Positions 8,106-16,106 of a stretch of DNA of 64,000 bases are shown piece after piece. Made by a program: the position numbers and the translations under genes. The notes under the pieces were generated by a model. It worked only from the letters and a program-made list of their open reading frames with translations, was not told the origin of the DNA and did not search any database. The stretch is from JBDWFY01 sp039976075 (lineage in GTDB: Bacteria; Pseudomonadota; Alphaproteobacteria; Rhizobiales; Stappiaceae). How positions within the stretch are numbered: the stretch's first letter is position 1; each line of letters opens with the position of its first letter. Where the stretch lies: positions 248,001 to 312,000 of the forward strand of contig JBDWFY010000013.1 of NCBI GenBank assembly GCA_039976075.1, read 5' to 3'.

Positions 8106-9884
8106 TCAGCGATTAATGGTCGAGTGCCAGTTGGCACTTTCTTCCTCGGGCGAGAGGTCTTCGCTGTCATTGGCAACAATGACTTCAACCCCAGAATTTC
8201 TGAAACGCTGCCGTTCAACCGGCGGCGTTCCTTCATCGGTAATCAACTCGTGGTATTCGTCCGGCCGGATAATGCGGTGCGTCGAATCCGCACCAACGGC
8301 CACATGGTCGGCAAGCGCCACCACATGGCGCGCAGCCTGTGCAAACCGCGATCCTGCAAGAGCAAGCCGCTCGTCCGCCGATGACAATCCAAAATCGGGC
8401 GTCACACCATTGACGCTCAAAAAGGCGGTATCGGCCCGCATGCGCTCAAACAGCGCGCCCAGGCTCGGTCCGACCAGGCACCGGTCCTCGGCCTGAAGCT
8501 GCCCGCTTGTCAGAATGGTCTTGATGCCCGGTACGTCGGAAAGTTGTGTAAGCACGTCCAGTGCGTTGGTGATAACTGTCAGTCCATCCAATCTGGACGC
8601 ATTCTCAAAGGCTGCTCGTCGCAGTTCAACGGCCAGCAGCAGCGATGTTTCGCCATGTCCCACTATGATCGTCTGGCCACCCACAACGCGCCGCGCAGCC
8701 ACCTGCGCAATCTCTTCACGAATTCGGGTGACTTCGGCAGCAATGCCGTGGTGAGGCGGAATGATTTTCAGCTCGATGCCGTACTTTGCAGAACGGTCAC
8801 GCATGGCGTTTATCATCGTACGGTACCAATCGTGTGCGGGATAATGGGGCATGAAAACAATGCGACGACCTTGAAGCTTTCCTTCGGTTTTTATTGGTTG
8901 ACCGCCATATCCATCCAGCCGATCCGACCGAACCATCCAGTTACCTTTGCCACCCTCGTAATAATCGGTGAGCGTGTTAGGTGTGATGATGGCATGGGGT
9001 GTTGGAACTTCTTTAAGGTCCGCGTCCGGGGCCAACAATCCTTCCACGACACGATCGATGGCGCATATTCCGACTGCCTCGGGGAAAAATGCTGCAACAG
9101 CTTTAAGAGGGCCGCCATTGGCAAGAGCACCGACGAATTCCGGGTTTTCACCACCTGCTGCATAAACGGCTACGGCCCGCTGCTCCCGTTTGGCAGTTTC
9201 CATCACAGCCTGAGCGGAATGATCGTTGACGGCAAACGCGACATCGATGTCGGCGTTGGATCTCAAAGCGTCCAACACCACACGAAGCGCGGTGCGGTAA
9301 TTGCCCTGCCCATTGACGGTGATCGTATTGATCTCGCCGGAATAGGTTTCACGGAAGCCTCTTTCAAATCCTTCCGACCGCTGGCGGGTGTTCGACAAAT
9401 CGGGCTGGCCCACCAACAACACAGTTGCGACACTGCCCTTCATCGCCTCTCCGGCCTGGCGACCCACACCTTTACCGGCCGCCACATTGTCCGGCCCCAG
9501 ATAAGCACCTCCGGCCTGTGGCGCAGACTCGGCGAGAAAAGGAAGGTTTCGTCGAATGATATGACGACGCAGTGCGTCGCCACCCCGGCCGGAGATGGGA
9601 GGGAGGATGAAAGCGTCAACCTGTTCCAGATCCGCTGAAAGGTTTGCCGACAATCCAGTCGTGACAAGCTGTGTGATGCCAGAAGAAGAAACAAGATCCG
9701 CATCCGGCAGAACCGCGCCACCATGGGTGCGCTTCAACGCACCTGCGTCGGCAAGTTCTGCAATGTCGCGCCGCAAGGTCACGCGGGAGACTTCGGGCAT
9801 AAGGCGCGTGATCGCATCGATATCGACCGATCCCTCCCGTCTCAACAGCGACAAGATCCTCTGATGGCGCTTATGTTTGATCAT
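8106..9884 (-). CDS. Fused regulator: DeoR HTH + sugar-binding-protein region + DeoR sensor domain
   Basis: This 592-residue protein starts at an ATG with AGGAGG 4-5 nt upstream. Residues 1-60 are a DeoR-type winged helix (HQRILSLLRREG, SRVTLRRDIAELADAG, KRTHGGAVL). Residues about 75-310 resemble a periplasmic-binding-protein type I (RbsB/LacI-like) core, seen in AFILPPISGRGGDAL, GPDNVAAGKGVGRQAGEAM, FAVNDHSAQAVMETAKR and VAVYAAGGENPEFV. After a linker, about 340-570 carry a DeoR C-terminal sensor: GGQTIIVGHGETS, LTVITNALDVLTQLS, LVGPSLGALFERMRADTAFL. Ordinary DeoR regulators are about 250 residues. It sits 25 nt upstream of the transporter operon and is probably its ligand-sensing regulator. 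Confidence 0.82.
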   Translation of the reverse strand: MIKHKRHQRILSLLRREGSVDIDAITRLMPEVSRVTLRRDIAELADAGALKRTHGGAVLPDADLVSSSGITQLVTTGLSANLSADLEQVDAFILPPISGRGGDALRRHIIRRNLPFLAESAPQAGGAYLGPDNVAAGKGVGRQAGEAMKGSVATVLLVGQPDLSNTRQRSEGFERGFRETYSGEINTITVNGQGNYRTALRVVLDALRSNADIDVAFAVNDHSAQAVMETAKREQRAVAVYAAGGENPEFVGALANGGPLKAVAAFFPEAVGICAIDRVVEGLLAPDADLKEVPTPHAIITPNTLTDYYEGGKGNWMVRSDRLDGYGGQPIKTEGKLQGRRIVFMPHYPAHDWYRTMINAMRDRSAKYGIELKIIPPHHGIAAEVTRIREEIAQVAARRVVGGQTIIVGHGETSLLLAVELRRAAFENASRLDGLTVITNALDVLTQLSDVPGIKTILTSGQLQAEDRCLVGPSLGALFERMRADTAFLSVNGVTPDFGLSSADERLALAGSRFAQAARHVVALADHVAVGADSTHRIIRPDEYHELITDEGTPPVERQRFRNSGVEVIVANDSEDLSPEEESANWHSTINR

Positions 9885-9926
9885 TATTCCTCCTGCTTGG
9901 GCAAATATTGAGCGCGAATTCCGTGC

Positions 9927-9979
9927 GATCAATAATATTCCGCAAGCAAAAGATCAAAATCGACCTTAAACGATCAAAA
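9927..9979. promoter_or_regulatory. Three GATCAAwA repeats, possible operator of the sugar operon
   Basis: On the + strand GATCAATA is at 9927-9934, GATCAAAA at 9952-9959 and GATCAAAA again at 9972-9979. The first is 25 bp and the second 20 bp from its neighbour, close to two helical turns. They lie 43-95 bp upstream of the DeoR-type regulator start, where its own operator would be expected. DeoR-family repressors often bind repeated short sites. Binding is inferred from position only. Confidence 0.4.
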
Positions 9980-10314
9980 CTGTTCAATACAAACCAACTT
10001 TGACGCCGATCATTCAGTCACCACTGATGAAGCACTTTATTGATACAGAGATGTAAAATCTCTTCGCTGCAACCATGCAGCGATGACCGGGTCATGACTG
10101 CCGCGCAGCAGGCGTGCGCAGGCCCGGCCAATGCAATGCGCAGCATCGCCTGTGATCTGTCCGCCGATTCACGGGGCTCATTGTTTGAGGCGGATGCGGC
10201 GTCAGTTCTTTATGTGTTTTTCAAGTTCGGAAGCCCGACTTGTTGCGTATTGTGCAACGCGACTTGAAGGAATATGGAATTTCGAGGCCTGTGATTTCTT
10301 TAATCGCGCAGCCT
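9980..10314. other. Intergenic stretch without a recognisable gene
   Basis: This is the 335 bp between the sugar-operon promoter area and the pcaB stop codon. Short open frames exist here on both strands, but none has a convincing ribosome site, family resemblance or codon bias. I saw no clear terminator hairpin with a T-run. Confidence 0.5.
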
Positions 10315-11370
10315 CTAATCGCGTCCCTCCGCGAAAGTCAGACCGTCCAGCATTTCTGTAGTGTTTGAAAGTATTGAACCCGTTGCGACCACCAATGCCG
10401 GTAGCAGCATCCATTCGAGCGTCCAGGCAGTTCCCGATCGTTCATTTTCATGAATGGATGCGGTGTTCAGTCCGTTCATCTGGGTCTGACAATAGCGTGC
10501 CAGTGCTACAACAATTTCGGCACGAACAGGATTTTGTTTATGTGGCATCGCCGAGGATGAGCCACCACCGGCAAGACGCGCTTCGCCTACTTCGGATTGG
10601 CACATAAACAACACATCCTGCCCTATCTTTCCCATCGCAGAAGCAATTTGCGAAAACCAGAAGGCAATGCCCATGAGTGGCTGGCGGTCCGTTTGCCAGT
10701 GATTCTCCGGCGCATCCAACCCAAGCATTTCAGCCATGGCTCCGGCGATCTCTGCATAGTGAGCGCCCAACTTGCGCGCTTCGCCTTCAGGCCCACCCAG
10801 CTGCAGTGGGAAGGACGTCGGTTTTGTGGTCGACAAGCGAGAGATCGGTGTACGCCAGTTTCGGATTTTCTCCCGGACAGAAATGGGTAACGCAATCTGC
10901 ATTCGGGTTCTGGCCTGCAACTTCAGTTCATCGGAGTAACAATCCGCAAGCAAGGCCAGCCTGTCATCAAGCGCTTTCAGTCGGGTGGTGCTCAGTGCAA
11001 CGCAGCGCTTCAGCCGAACCATAAGGCTCGTGTCCATCAGATCCTGACTCGTGCCTCCGAAATGAAAACTGGACCGGATATCCGGATCGAGCGCCTGTCT
11101 GATTTGCGCAACAAGTGAAGGTGGGGCGGCTCCGTCTTTCAAAAATCCCGCACGCAACGCCTCGTAATCAGGCTCAAACGCATCCAGCGCTTCGGCAATT
11201 CGTCCGGCGTGATCCGATGATATTAACCCTGCGGAGCCCTCCGCCCGCGCAAGCGCGCGTTCAAAGTCGATCATGGCCGAAAGATCTGCAGAAAAAGAAA
11301 ACTGTTCCCCCATTATCGAATCATCGGTGAACAGGTTGAGCATTGCATCTGAACCGAGAGAGTAGCTCAC
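10315..11370 (-). CDS. pcaB: 3-carboxy-cis,cis-muconate cycloisomerase
   Basis: PcaB converts 3-carboxy-cis,cis-muconate to 4-carboxymuconolactone in the protocatechuate branch of the beta-ketoadipate pathway. The 351-residue protein has the fumarase/aspartase superfamily signature GGGSSSAMPHKQNPVRAEI (about 258-276) and an N-terminal conserved block FHFGGTSQDLMDTSLMVRL. It is shorter than the roughly 450-residue pseudomonad enzyme, as I recall for rhizobial PcaB. The start is GTG at 11370 with GGAGG 11 nt upstream; an ATG at 11343 has no ribosome site. It is the last gene of the pca set, 144 bp after pcaF. Confidence 0.9.
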   Translation of the reverse strand: MSYSLGSDAMLNLFTDDSIMGEQFSFSADLSAMIDFERALARAEGSAGLISSDHAGRIAEALDAFEPDYEALRAGFLKDGAAPPSLVAQIRQALDPDIRSSFHFGGTSQDLMDTSLMVRLKRCVALSTTRLKALDDRLALLADCYSDELKLQARTRMQIALPISVREKIRNWRTPISRLSTTKPTSFPLQLGGPEGEARKLGAHYAEIAGAMAEMLGLDAPENHWQTDRQPLMGIAFWFSQIASAMGKIGQDVLFMCQSEVGEARLAGGGSSSAMPHKQNPVRAEIVVALARYCQTQMNGLNTASIHENERSGTAWTLEWMLLPALVVATGSILSNTTEMLDGLTFAEGRD

Positions 11371-11514
11371 TTTAAATCAGGCCTCCGCGTTCGCTTGAGA
11401 GACAGAAACACCGAGCAATATGCCCGCAACGATCCAGACCACAAAGTCTCACAGGAACAATAACAGCCGTTTGTTGATCGAGCATTCTTGTCTGGCGCAC
11501 CGTTTCCCGCATCT

Positions 11515-12720
11515 TCAGACGCGCTCAAGGGCGATGGCTATTCCCTGACCAACACCGATACACATTGTGGCGAGCGCGCGTTTGCCACCCGTCTCCTGCA
11601 ATTCCAGCGCAGCCGTGCCGGATATTCGAGTGCCGGACATACCAAGTGGATGGCCCAGGGCTATGGCTCCGCCATTCCTGTTCACGCGCTCATCATCATC
11701 AGCGATACCCAAATGGCGAAGCGTCGCAAGCCCCTGACTGGCAAATGCTTCATTGAGCTCGATCACATCGAAATCCTTTTGCGCCAGACCGAGTCGAGCA
11801 AATAGTTTCTCTGATGCAGGGGCGGGGCCGAAGCCCATGATCCGTGGCGGTACTCCCGCCGTCGCACCGCCCAGTACTCTGGCGATGGGTGTAAGGCCGT
11901 GTTTTCTCGCGGCGTCTTCCGAGGCGACGATCAAGGCTGCGGCACCATCGTTGACGCCGGACGCATTCCCGGCGGTCACCGTTCCGCCAGCGCGAAAGGG
12001 TGTTTTAAGTCTGGCAAGATCTTCAAGCGTCGTGCCTGCGCGCGGATGTTCATCCGTATCGACAACCTTGGGGTCACCTTTGCGTTGAGGCACGCTGACA
12101 GGCGTGATTTCCTTGGCAATTCGACCATTTGCCTGCGCGATGGCTGCTTTTTGCTGTGAGCGATAGGCAAAAGCGTCCTGATCTTGCCGCGCAATATTGA
12201 AATCTTCGGCAACGTTTTCGCCCGTTTCAGGCATTGATTCCACACCGTATTGTGCTTTCATCAACGGATTGATGAAACGCCAGCCAATAGTCGTGTCAAA
12301 TATTTCCGCCTTGCGCGAAAAGGCGTTTTCCGACTTCGGCATGACAAACGGCGCGCGGGACATACTCTCCACGCCACCTGCTATCATCAAGTCTGCCTCA
12401 CCGGCCTTTATGGCCCTGGCGGATGCAATAATCGCATCCATCCCAGATCCGCAGAGGCGATTTATTGTGGTGCCGGTGACAGCTTCCGGCATCCCGGCGA
12501 GTAAAGCTGACATCCGTGCCACGTTGCGATTGTCTTCACCAGCCTGATTGGCGCAGCCCATGACCAGGTCGTCCACGGCCTCCCAGTCGACGTCAGTATT
12601 TTTTTCGATGAGCGCTTTCAGGGGAATGGCGCCAAGATCATCAACTCGTACAGACGATAGAGCGCCCGCGAACCGTCCGATAGGCGTGCGAACGTAGGAA
12701 CAGATAAAAGCTTCGGTCAT
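11515..12720 (-). CDS. pcaF: 3-oxoadipyl-CoA thiolase
   Basis: This thiolase cleaves 3-oxoadipyl-CoA to succinyl-CoA and acetyl-CoA, the last pathway step. The 401-residue protein has the nucleophile Cys in INRLCGSGMDA (about residue 90), the GGVESMSRAPFVM segment, the His motif GGAIALGHPLGMSGTR and the C-terminal Cys in MCIGVGQG. The ATG at 12720 follows the pcaJ stop by 7 nt; the frame extending to 12768 would overlap pcaJ without reason. Placement behind the CoA-transferase genes supports PcaF over a generic acetyl-CoA acetyltransferase; phaA is present separately at 38.6 kb. Confidence 0.9.
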   Translation of the reverse strand: MTEAFICSYVRTPIGRFAGALSSVRVDDLGAIPLKALIEKNTDVDWEAVDDLVMGCANQAGEDNRNVARMSALLAGMPEAVTGTTINRLCGSGMDAIIASARAIKAGEADLMIAGGVESMSRAPFVMPKSENAFSRKAEIFDTTIGWRFINPLMKAQYGVESMPETGENVAEDFNIARQDQDAFAYRSQQKAAIAQANGRIAKEITPVSVPQRKGDPKVVDTDEHPRAGTTLEDLARLKTPFRAGGTVTAGNASGVNDGAAALIVASEDAARKHGLTPIARVLGGATAGVPPRIMGFGPAPASEKLFARLGLAQKDFDVIELNEAFASQGLATLRHLGIADDDERVNRNGGAIALGHPLGMSGTRISGTAALELQETGGKRALATMCIGVGQGIAIALERV

Positions 12721-12727
12721 GGTTTTC

Positions 12728-13414
12728 TCAGAGTTTGGGGGTATCGAGGTCGGAGATGCCGCCAGCAATGTTCAATGTTGCACCTGTCAACGCTTGCAAG
12801 TCATCGAATGAAAGTGCTGCCAGTTTCTCTCGCAACAGGAAATGGCCTTGATCAATATCGACCACAGCAAGCGATGTGTAAATTCTTGTGACACAGCCTA
12901 CACCGGTCAGAGGCATGGTGCAGTGCTTCACAAGCTTGGGTTCGCCCGTTTTCGTCACATGGTCCGTGACGACCGCCACGCGTTTTGCACCGTGCACAAG
13001 GTCCATGGCACCACCCACGGCGGGCACGCCGCCCCGGCCGGTGGACCAGTTGGCGAGGTCACCGGTCTCTGCGACCTGGTAGGCACCAAGAACTGCAAGG
13101 TCCAGATGCCCTCCACGCACCATGGCAAAGGAGTCCGCATGATGGAAAAACGCTGAACCGGGTTTGAGCGTGATTGCCTTTTTGCCGGCATTTATCAGGT
13201 CCCAGTCTTCTTCCCCTTCCGGGGGTGCCTTCCCAAAGCCAAGCACACCGTTTTCGGTGTGATAGACAACATCGCGCCCTTGAGGCTGAAACTTCGCAAT
13301 CATTTCGGGGAAACCGATACCCAGATTGACGTAGGACCCATCTTCGATATCCTGCGCCGCGCGCCAGGCGATCTGCGCGTTTGAAAGTTTGATTGCGTTC
13401 AACTGTTCGCTCAT
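12728..13414 (-). CDS. pcaJ: 3-oxoadipate CoA-transferase subunit B
   Basis: The 228-residue beta subunit of succinyl-CoA:3-oxoadipate CoA-transferase. It carries the family signature VNLGIGFPEMIAKF and the catalytic Glu region YHTENGVLGFG (about residues 51-61), then GGAMDLVHGAKRVAVVTDHV. With PcaI it activates 3-oxoadipate using succinyl-CoA. Its start overlaps the pcaI stop by 4 nt, so equimolar translation is likely. A close alternative is the acetoacetate CoA-transferase subunit ScoB/AtoA, but the neighbours favour PcaJ. Confidence 0.9.
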   Translation of the reverse strand: MSEQLNAIKLSNAQIAWRAAQDIEDGSYVNLGIGFPEMIAKFQPQGRDVVYHTENGVLGFGKAPPEGEEDWDLINAGKKAITLKPGSAFFHHADSFAMVRGGHLDLAVLGAYQVAETGDLANWSTGRGGVPAVGGAMDLVHGAKRVAVVTDHVTKTGEPKLVKHCTMPLTGVGCVTRIYTSLAVVDIDQGHFLLREKLAALSFDDLQALTGATLNIAGGISDLDTPKL

Positions 13415-14130
13415 GCAGCACTCTCCGGGTAGCGAGCGCCCCGCCGATTGAGGATTTCCTCCTGTTTGGGTGTGGAGATCTCAACCAGTCCATCAACAAA
13501 AATACCGGGAGTGACGACGCTTTCGGGGTCAATTTCCCCCAGTGGAACAAGGCTTGATACCTGGGCAATCGTTCTTTCCGCCGCCATGGCCATCAGCGGA
13601 TTGAAATTCCGTGCCGCCATCCGGTAGGTGAGATTGCCCATCGGATCCCCAAGTTCAGCTTTGATGAGTGCAAAATCCGCCTTCAGCCATCGCTCCTGTA
13701 CATACGAACGGCCTTCAAACTCGGCAATCGGCTTGCCCACCGCCAAATCCGTTCCGAATCCGGTGGGCGTATAAAATGCCGGAATGCCAGCGCCCCCCGC
13801 GCGAATGCGCTCCGCAAGCGTTCCTTGCGGCACAAGATCCAGTTCGATACCGCCCGAAAGATACAGGTCAGTAAAGACTTTGGGATCGGCAGACCTGGGA
13901 AACGAGCAGATCATCTTTGAGATCATGTTCTGTTCAATCATCGCAGCTATGCCGACATGTCCGTTACCTGCATTATTGTTGATGACAGTCAGGTTCCTTG
14001 ATCCCCGATCGATCAGGGCATGGATCAATTCAATCGGAGCGCCGGAACCACCAAATCCACCGATCATGATGGTGGCGCCATCACCGATGCCTGAGACCGC
14101 CTCTGCGAGAGAGGAAAGTGTCTTGTCCAT
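13411..14130 (-). CDS. pcaI: 3-oxoadipate CoA-transferase subunit A
   Basis: The 239-residue alpha subunit of the 3-oxoadipate CoA-transferase. The glycine-rich family signature MIGGFGGSGAP is at about residues 22-32, followed by NNNAGNGHVGIAAM and the LVPQGTLAERIRAGGAGIPAFYT block. It is the first gene of the pcaIJFB group and is separated from pcaG by 164 bp, which may hold its own promoter. The ribosome site is AAGGAGAG just before the ATG. Function follows from the family and from pcaJ and pcaF downstream. Confidence 0.9.
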   Translation of the reverse strand: MDKTLSSLAEAVSGIGDGATIMIGGFGGSGAPIELIHALIDRGSRNLTVINNNAGNGHVGIAAMIEQNMISKMICSFPRSADPKVFTDLYLSGGIELDLVPQGTLAERIRAGGAGIPAFYTPTGFGTDLAVGKPIAEFEGRSYVQERWLKADFALIKAELGDPMGNLTYRMAARNFNPLMAMAAERTIAQVSSLVPLGEIDPESVVTPGIFVDGLVEISTPKQEEILNRRGARYPESAA

Positions 14131-14294
14131 GCAACTCTCCTTTTCAACACTATCAGCGTTGTTCGGTTTCAGGCCGGACTGAACAACACGGGATTAAACA
14201 TATCCGGTTTTGTTATAGTTGTCGGAAAAGCTATGATTTTTCGTTTTACAGCGTGGTCGAAGCGGGCAGCCCGTGTCTGTTTCCCCGATGACGT

Positions 14295-14915
14295 TTAAAT
14301 ATCGAAGAAAACGGTCTCTCCCTCGCCCTGCAATCGAATATCGAAGCGATAGACAGCCTGTCCGTCTCGCTCACTTCGATCTGCAATCAGTGTTGCGCGA
14401 CGGTTTTCCCATTCGATCATGTTGATCACCGGATCAGTAGCGTTGGCGGCAGTTTCATCAGAAAAATAGAGCCTGGTATTGAGCCCGACATTAATGCCCC
14501 GCGCAACAATCCAGAGACTAATGTGCGGCGCCATCATTTGTCCGTTGCGTCCCATAACCGGGCCGGGCTTGATGGTATCAAACGCCCATTCTCCGGTATT
14601 GAAATCCGTAATCACGCGGCCCCAGCCGCGAAAACCGTCTTCGACTTCTCCGGGATGTTCCGGGTGAGCATACACACCCGCTGCGTTGGCGTGCCAGGCT
14701 TCCAGCAACACATCCTTGACGGGACTGCCTGTGCCGTCAATCACCAGCCCCTCAATTCGAATTCGCTCGCCGTTGGCATTCGCTCCGGCAATGTCCCACC
14801 CAAGTTCCTGAGTGTAGATATCAAAACCGGCAGCGCCTGGTGCAAGTCCGATATGGACATACGGTCCCGCTGTTTGAGATGGAGTTTCTCTCGGGTAATT
14901 CAGTTCCTGTGCCAT
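14295..14915 (-). CDS. pcaG: Protocatechuate 3,4-dioxygenase alpha chain
   Basis: The 206-residue alpha chain of protocatechuate 3,4-dioxygenase, an intradiol ring-cleavage enzyme. The N-terminus ETPSQTAGPYVHIGLAP is characteristic, and the middle carries LLEAWHANAAGVYAHPEH and MAPHISLWIVARGINVGL. The alpha chain lacks the iron-ligand set found in PcaH, as expected. I set the start at the ATG at 14915 because GGAGGGG precedes it by about 10 nt and it follows the pcaH stop by 4 nt; a longer frame into pcaH is an artefact. Confidence 0.93.
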   Translation of the reverse strand: MAQELNYPRETPSQTAGPYVHIGLAPGAAGFDIYTQELGWDIAGANANGERIRIEGLVIDGTGSPVKDVLLEAWHANAAGVYAHPEHPGEVEDGFRGWGRVITDFNTGEWAFDTIKPGPVMGRNGQMMAPHISLWIVARGINVGLNTRLYFSDETAANATDPVINMIEWENRRATLIADRSERDGQAVYRFDIRLQGEGETVFFDI

Positions 14916-14919
14916 CGGT

Positions 14920-15648
14920 TCAATTCCCCTCCAAACGGTTTTCGAACAGGGTTGAGCGTCGACCGCGCAGCACGATATCAAATTTGTAGGCAATCGTATC
15001 AAGCGGAATGGTTGCATTCATGTCGAGCACGGCGATCAACTGTTCGACAGCATCCGGGTCGGGGATGGTCTTTATAATCGGGCACTTGGGGATGAGCGGG
15101 TCCCCTTCGAAATAACACTGCGTTATCAGGCGTTGAGCAAACCCGGTGCCGAATATCGACAGGTGAATGTGAGCTGGCCGCCAGTTGTTCACCCAATTGC
15201 GCCAGGGATAGGCACCGGGCTTCACAGTGCGAAAATAGTAATATCCATTTTCATCCGTCAGAGTCCGACCGCAACCGCCAAAATTGGGATCGACCGGCGC
15301 TAGATAGGTGTCTTTCTTGTGCCTGTAACGCCCTCCGGCATTGGCCTGCCATATTTCAACAAGCGTATTTGGCACCGGACGCGCATTTTCATCCAAAACC
15401 CGACCATGAAGTATGATGCGCTCGCCGATCGGGCTTTCACCCGGTTTGGCATAGTTTGAAATCAGATCATGATCGATTGCATCGATATCTTCCTGGCCGA
15501 ACACCGGACCGGTGATCTCGCTGGCAGAGTTCTCCAGACTGATCAGCGAATAGTTTGGCGAACGGGTGACCGACGTCTTGTAGTCCCGGGTCAGGGCTGG
15601 TGGATGCCACTCACGGTCCCTTTGGTAAAATTCACCTTGCTTCAGCAT
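14920..15648 (-). CDS. pcaH: Protocatechuate 3,4-dioxygenase beta chain
   Basis: The 242-residue catalytic beta chain. The Fe(III) ligands expected for the family can be read: Tyr108 in GGRYRHK, Tyr147 in GAYPWRNW, and His160 and His162 in RPAHIHLS. The family block ILHGRVLDENARPVPNTLVE precedes them. With PcaG it cleaves protocatechuate to 3-carboxy-cis,cis-muconate. It is 4 nt upstream of pcaG and 47 bp downstream of pcaC, consistent with one transcript from pobA. Confidence 0.95.
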   Translation of the reverse strand: MLKQGEFYQRDREWHPPALTRDYKTSVTRSPNYSLISLENSASEITGPVFGQEDIDAIDHDLISNYAKPGESPIGERIILHGRVLDENARPVPNTLVEIWQANAGGRYRHKKDTYLAPVDPNFGGCGRTLTDENGYYYFRTVKPGAYPWRNWVNNWRPAHIHLSIFGTGFAQRLITQCYFEGDPLIPKCPIIKTIPDPDAVEQLIAVLDMNATIPLDTIAYKFDIVLRGRRSTLFENRLEGN

Positions 15649-15695
15649 GTCGGTACTTTCTTCCTCCGGCTGACTTGCGTGTGGGATGTTACAAA

Positions 15696-16079
15696 TTACT
15701 CGTTTTCCATTTCAGCATAGGTCTTCTTGGCAAGTTTCAGCGCGTGATTGGCGCGCGGCACACCAGCATAAATGGCAACGTGCTGAAAAGCTTCCAGAAC
15801 ATCCTGTTTGCTTGCCCCGGTATTGGCGGTCGCCCTTATGTGCATGGGAATTTCTTCAAAGTTCCCTGTAGCGGCCAATAGGGCAAGCGTAAGCATTGAG
15901 CGTTCACGCCTGGTGATGCCGTCACTTTTCCAAACCGTCCCCCATGCTCCCTCCGTAATCAGATTCTGAAAAGGAACATCGAAGTCCGTTTTGTTGCGCT
16001 CAGCATTATCGACATGGTCATCGCCCAGCACTTCCCGGCGAATTCTCATGCCTTCAGAAAGACGATCAGGCACAGGCAT
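15696..16079 (-). CDS. pcaC: 4-carboxymuconolactone decarboxylase
   Basis: A 127-residue carboxymuconolactone decarboxylase-family protein of AhpD-like helical fold. Family features are RREVLGDDHVDNA near the start, then FQNLITEGAWGTVW and HIRATANTGASKQDVLEAFQH. It converts 4-carboxymuconolactone to 3-oxoadipate enol-lactone. It is a stand-alone PcaC; in some bacteria PcaC is fused to PcaD, but here there is no such fusion and no PcaD nearby. It lies 27 bp after pobA. Confidence 0.93.
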   Translation of the reverse strand: MPVPDRLSEGMRIRREVLGDDHVDNAERNKTDFDVPFQNLITEGAWGTVWKSDGITRRERSMLTLALLAATGNFEEIPMHIRATANTGASKQDVLEAFQHVAIYAGVPRANHALKLAKKTYAEMENE

Positions 16080-16106
16080 TCTCCATTTGAAATTTTTTGA
16101 TCATCA

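Noticed and set aside
8544..9638. A 364-codon open frame on the + strand.
   Set aside because: It lies wholly antisense to the DeoR-type fusion regulator, has a composition unlike a folded protein and no family motif; the minus-strand gene is clearly real.
11515..12720. Calling this thiolase a second PhaA.
   Set aside because: Its tight coupling to pcaJ and location in the pca set fit 3-oxoadipyl-CoA thiolase; phaA is separate at 38.6 kb.
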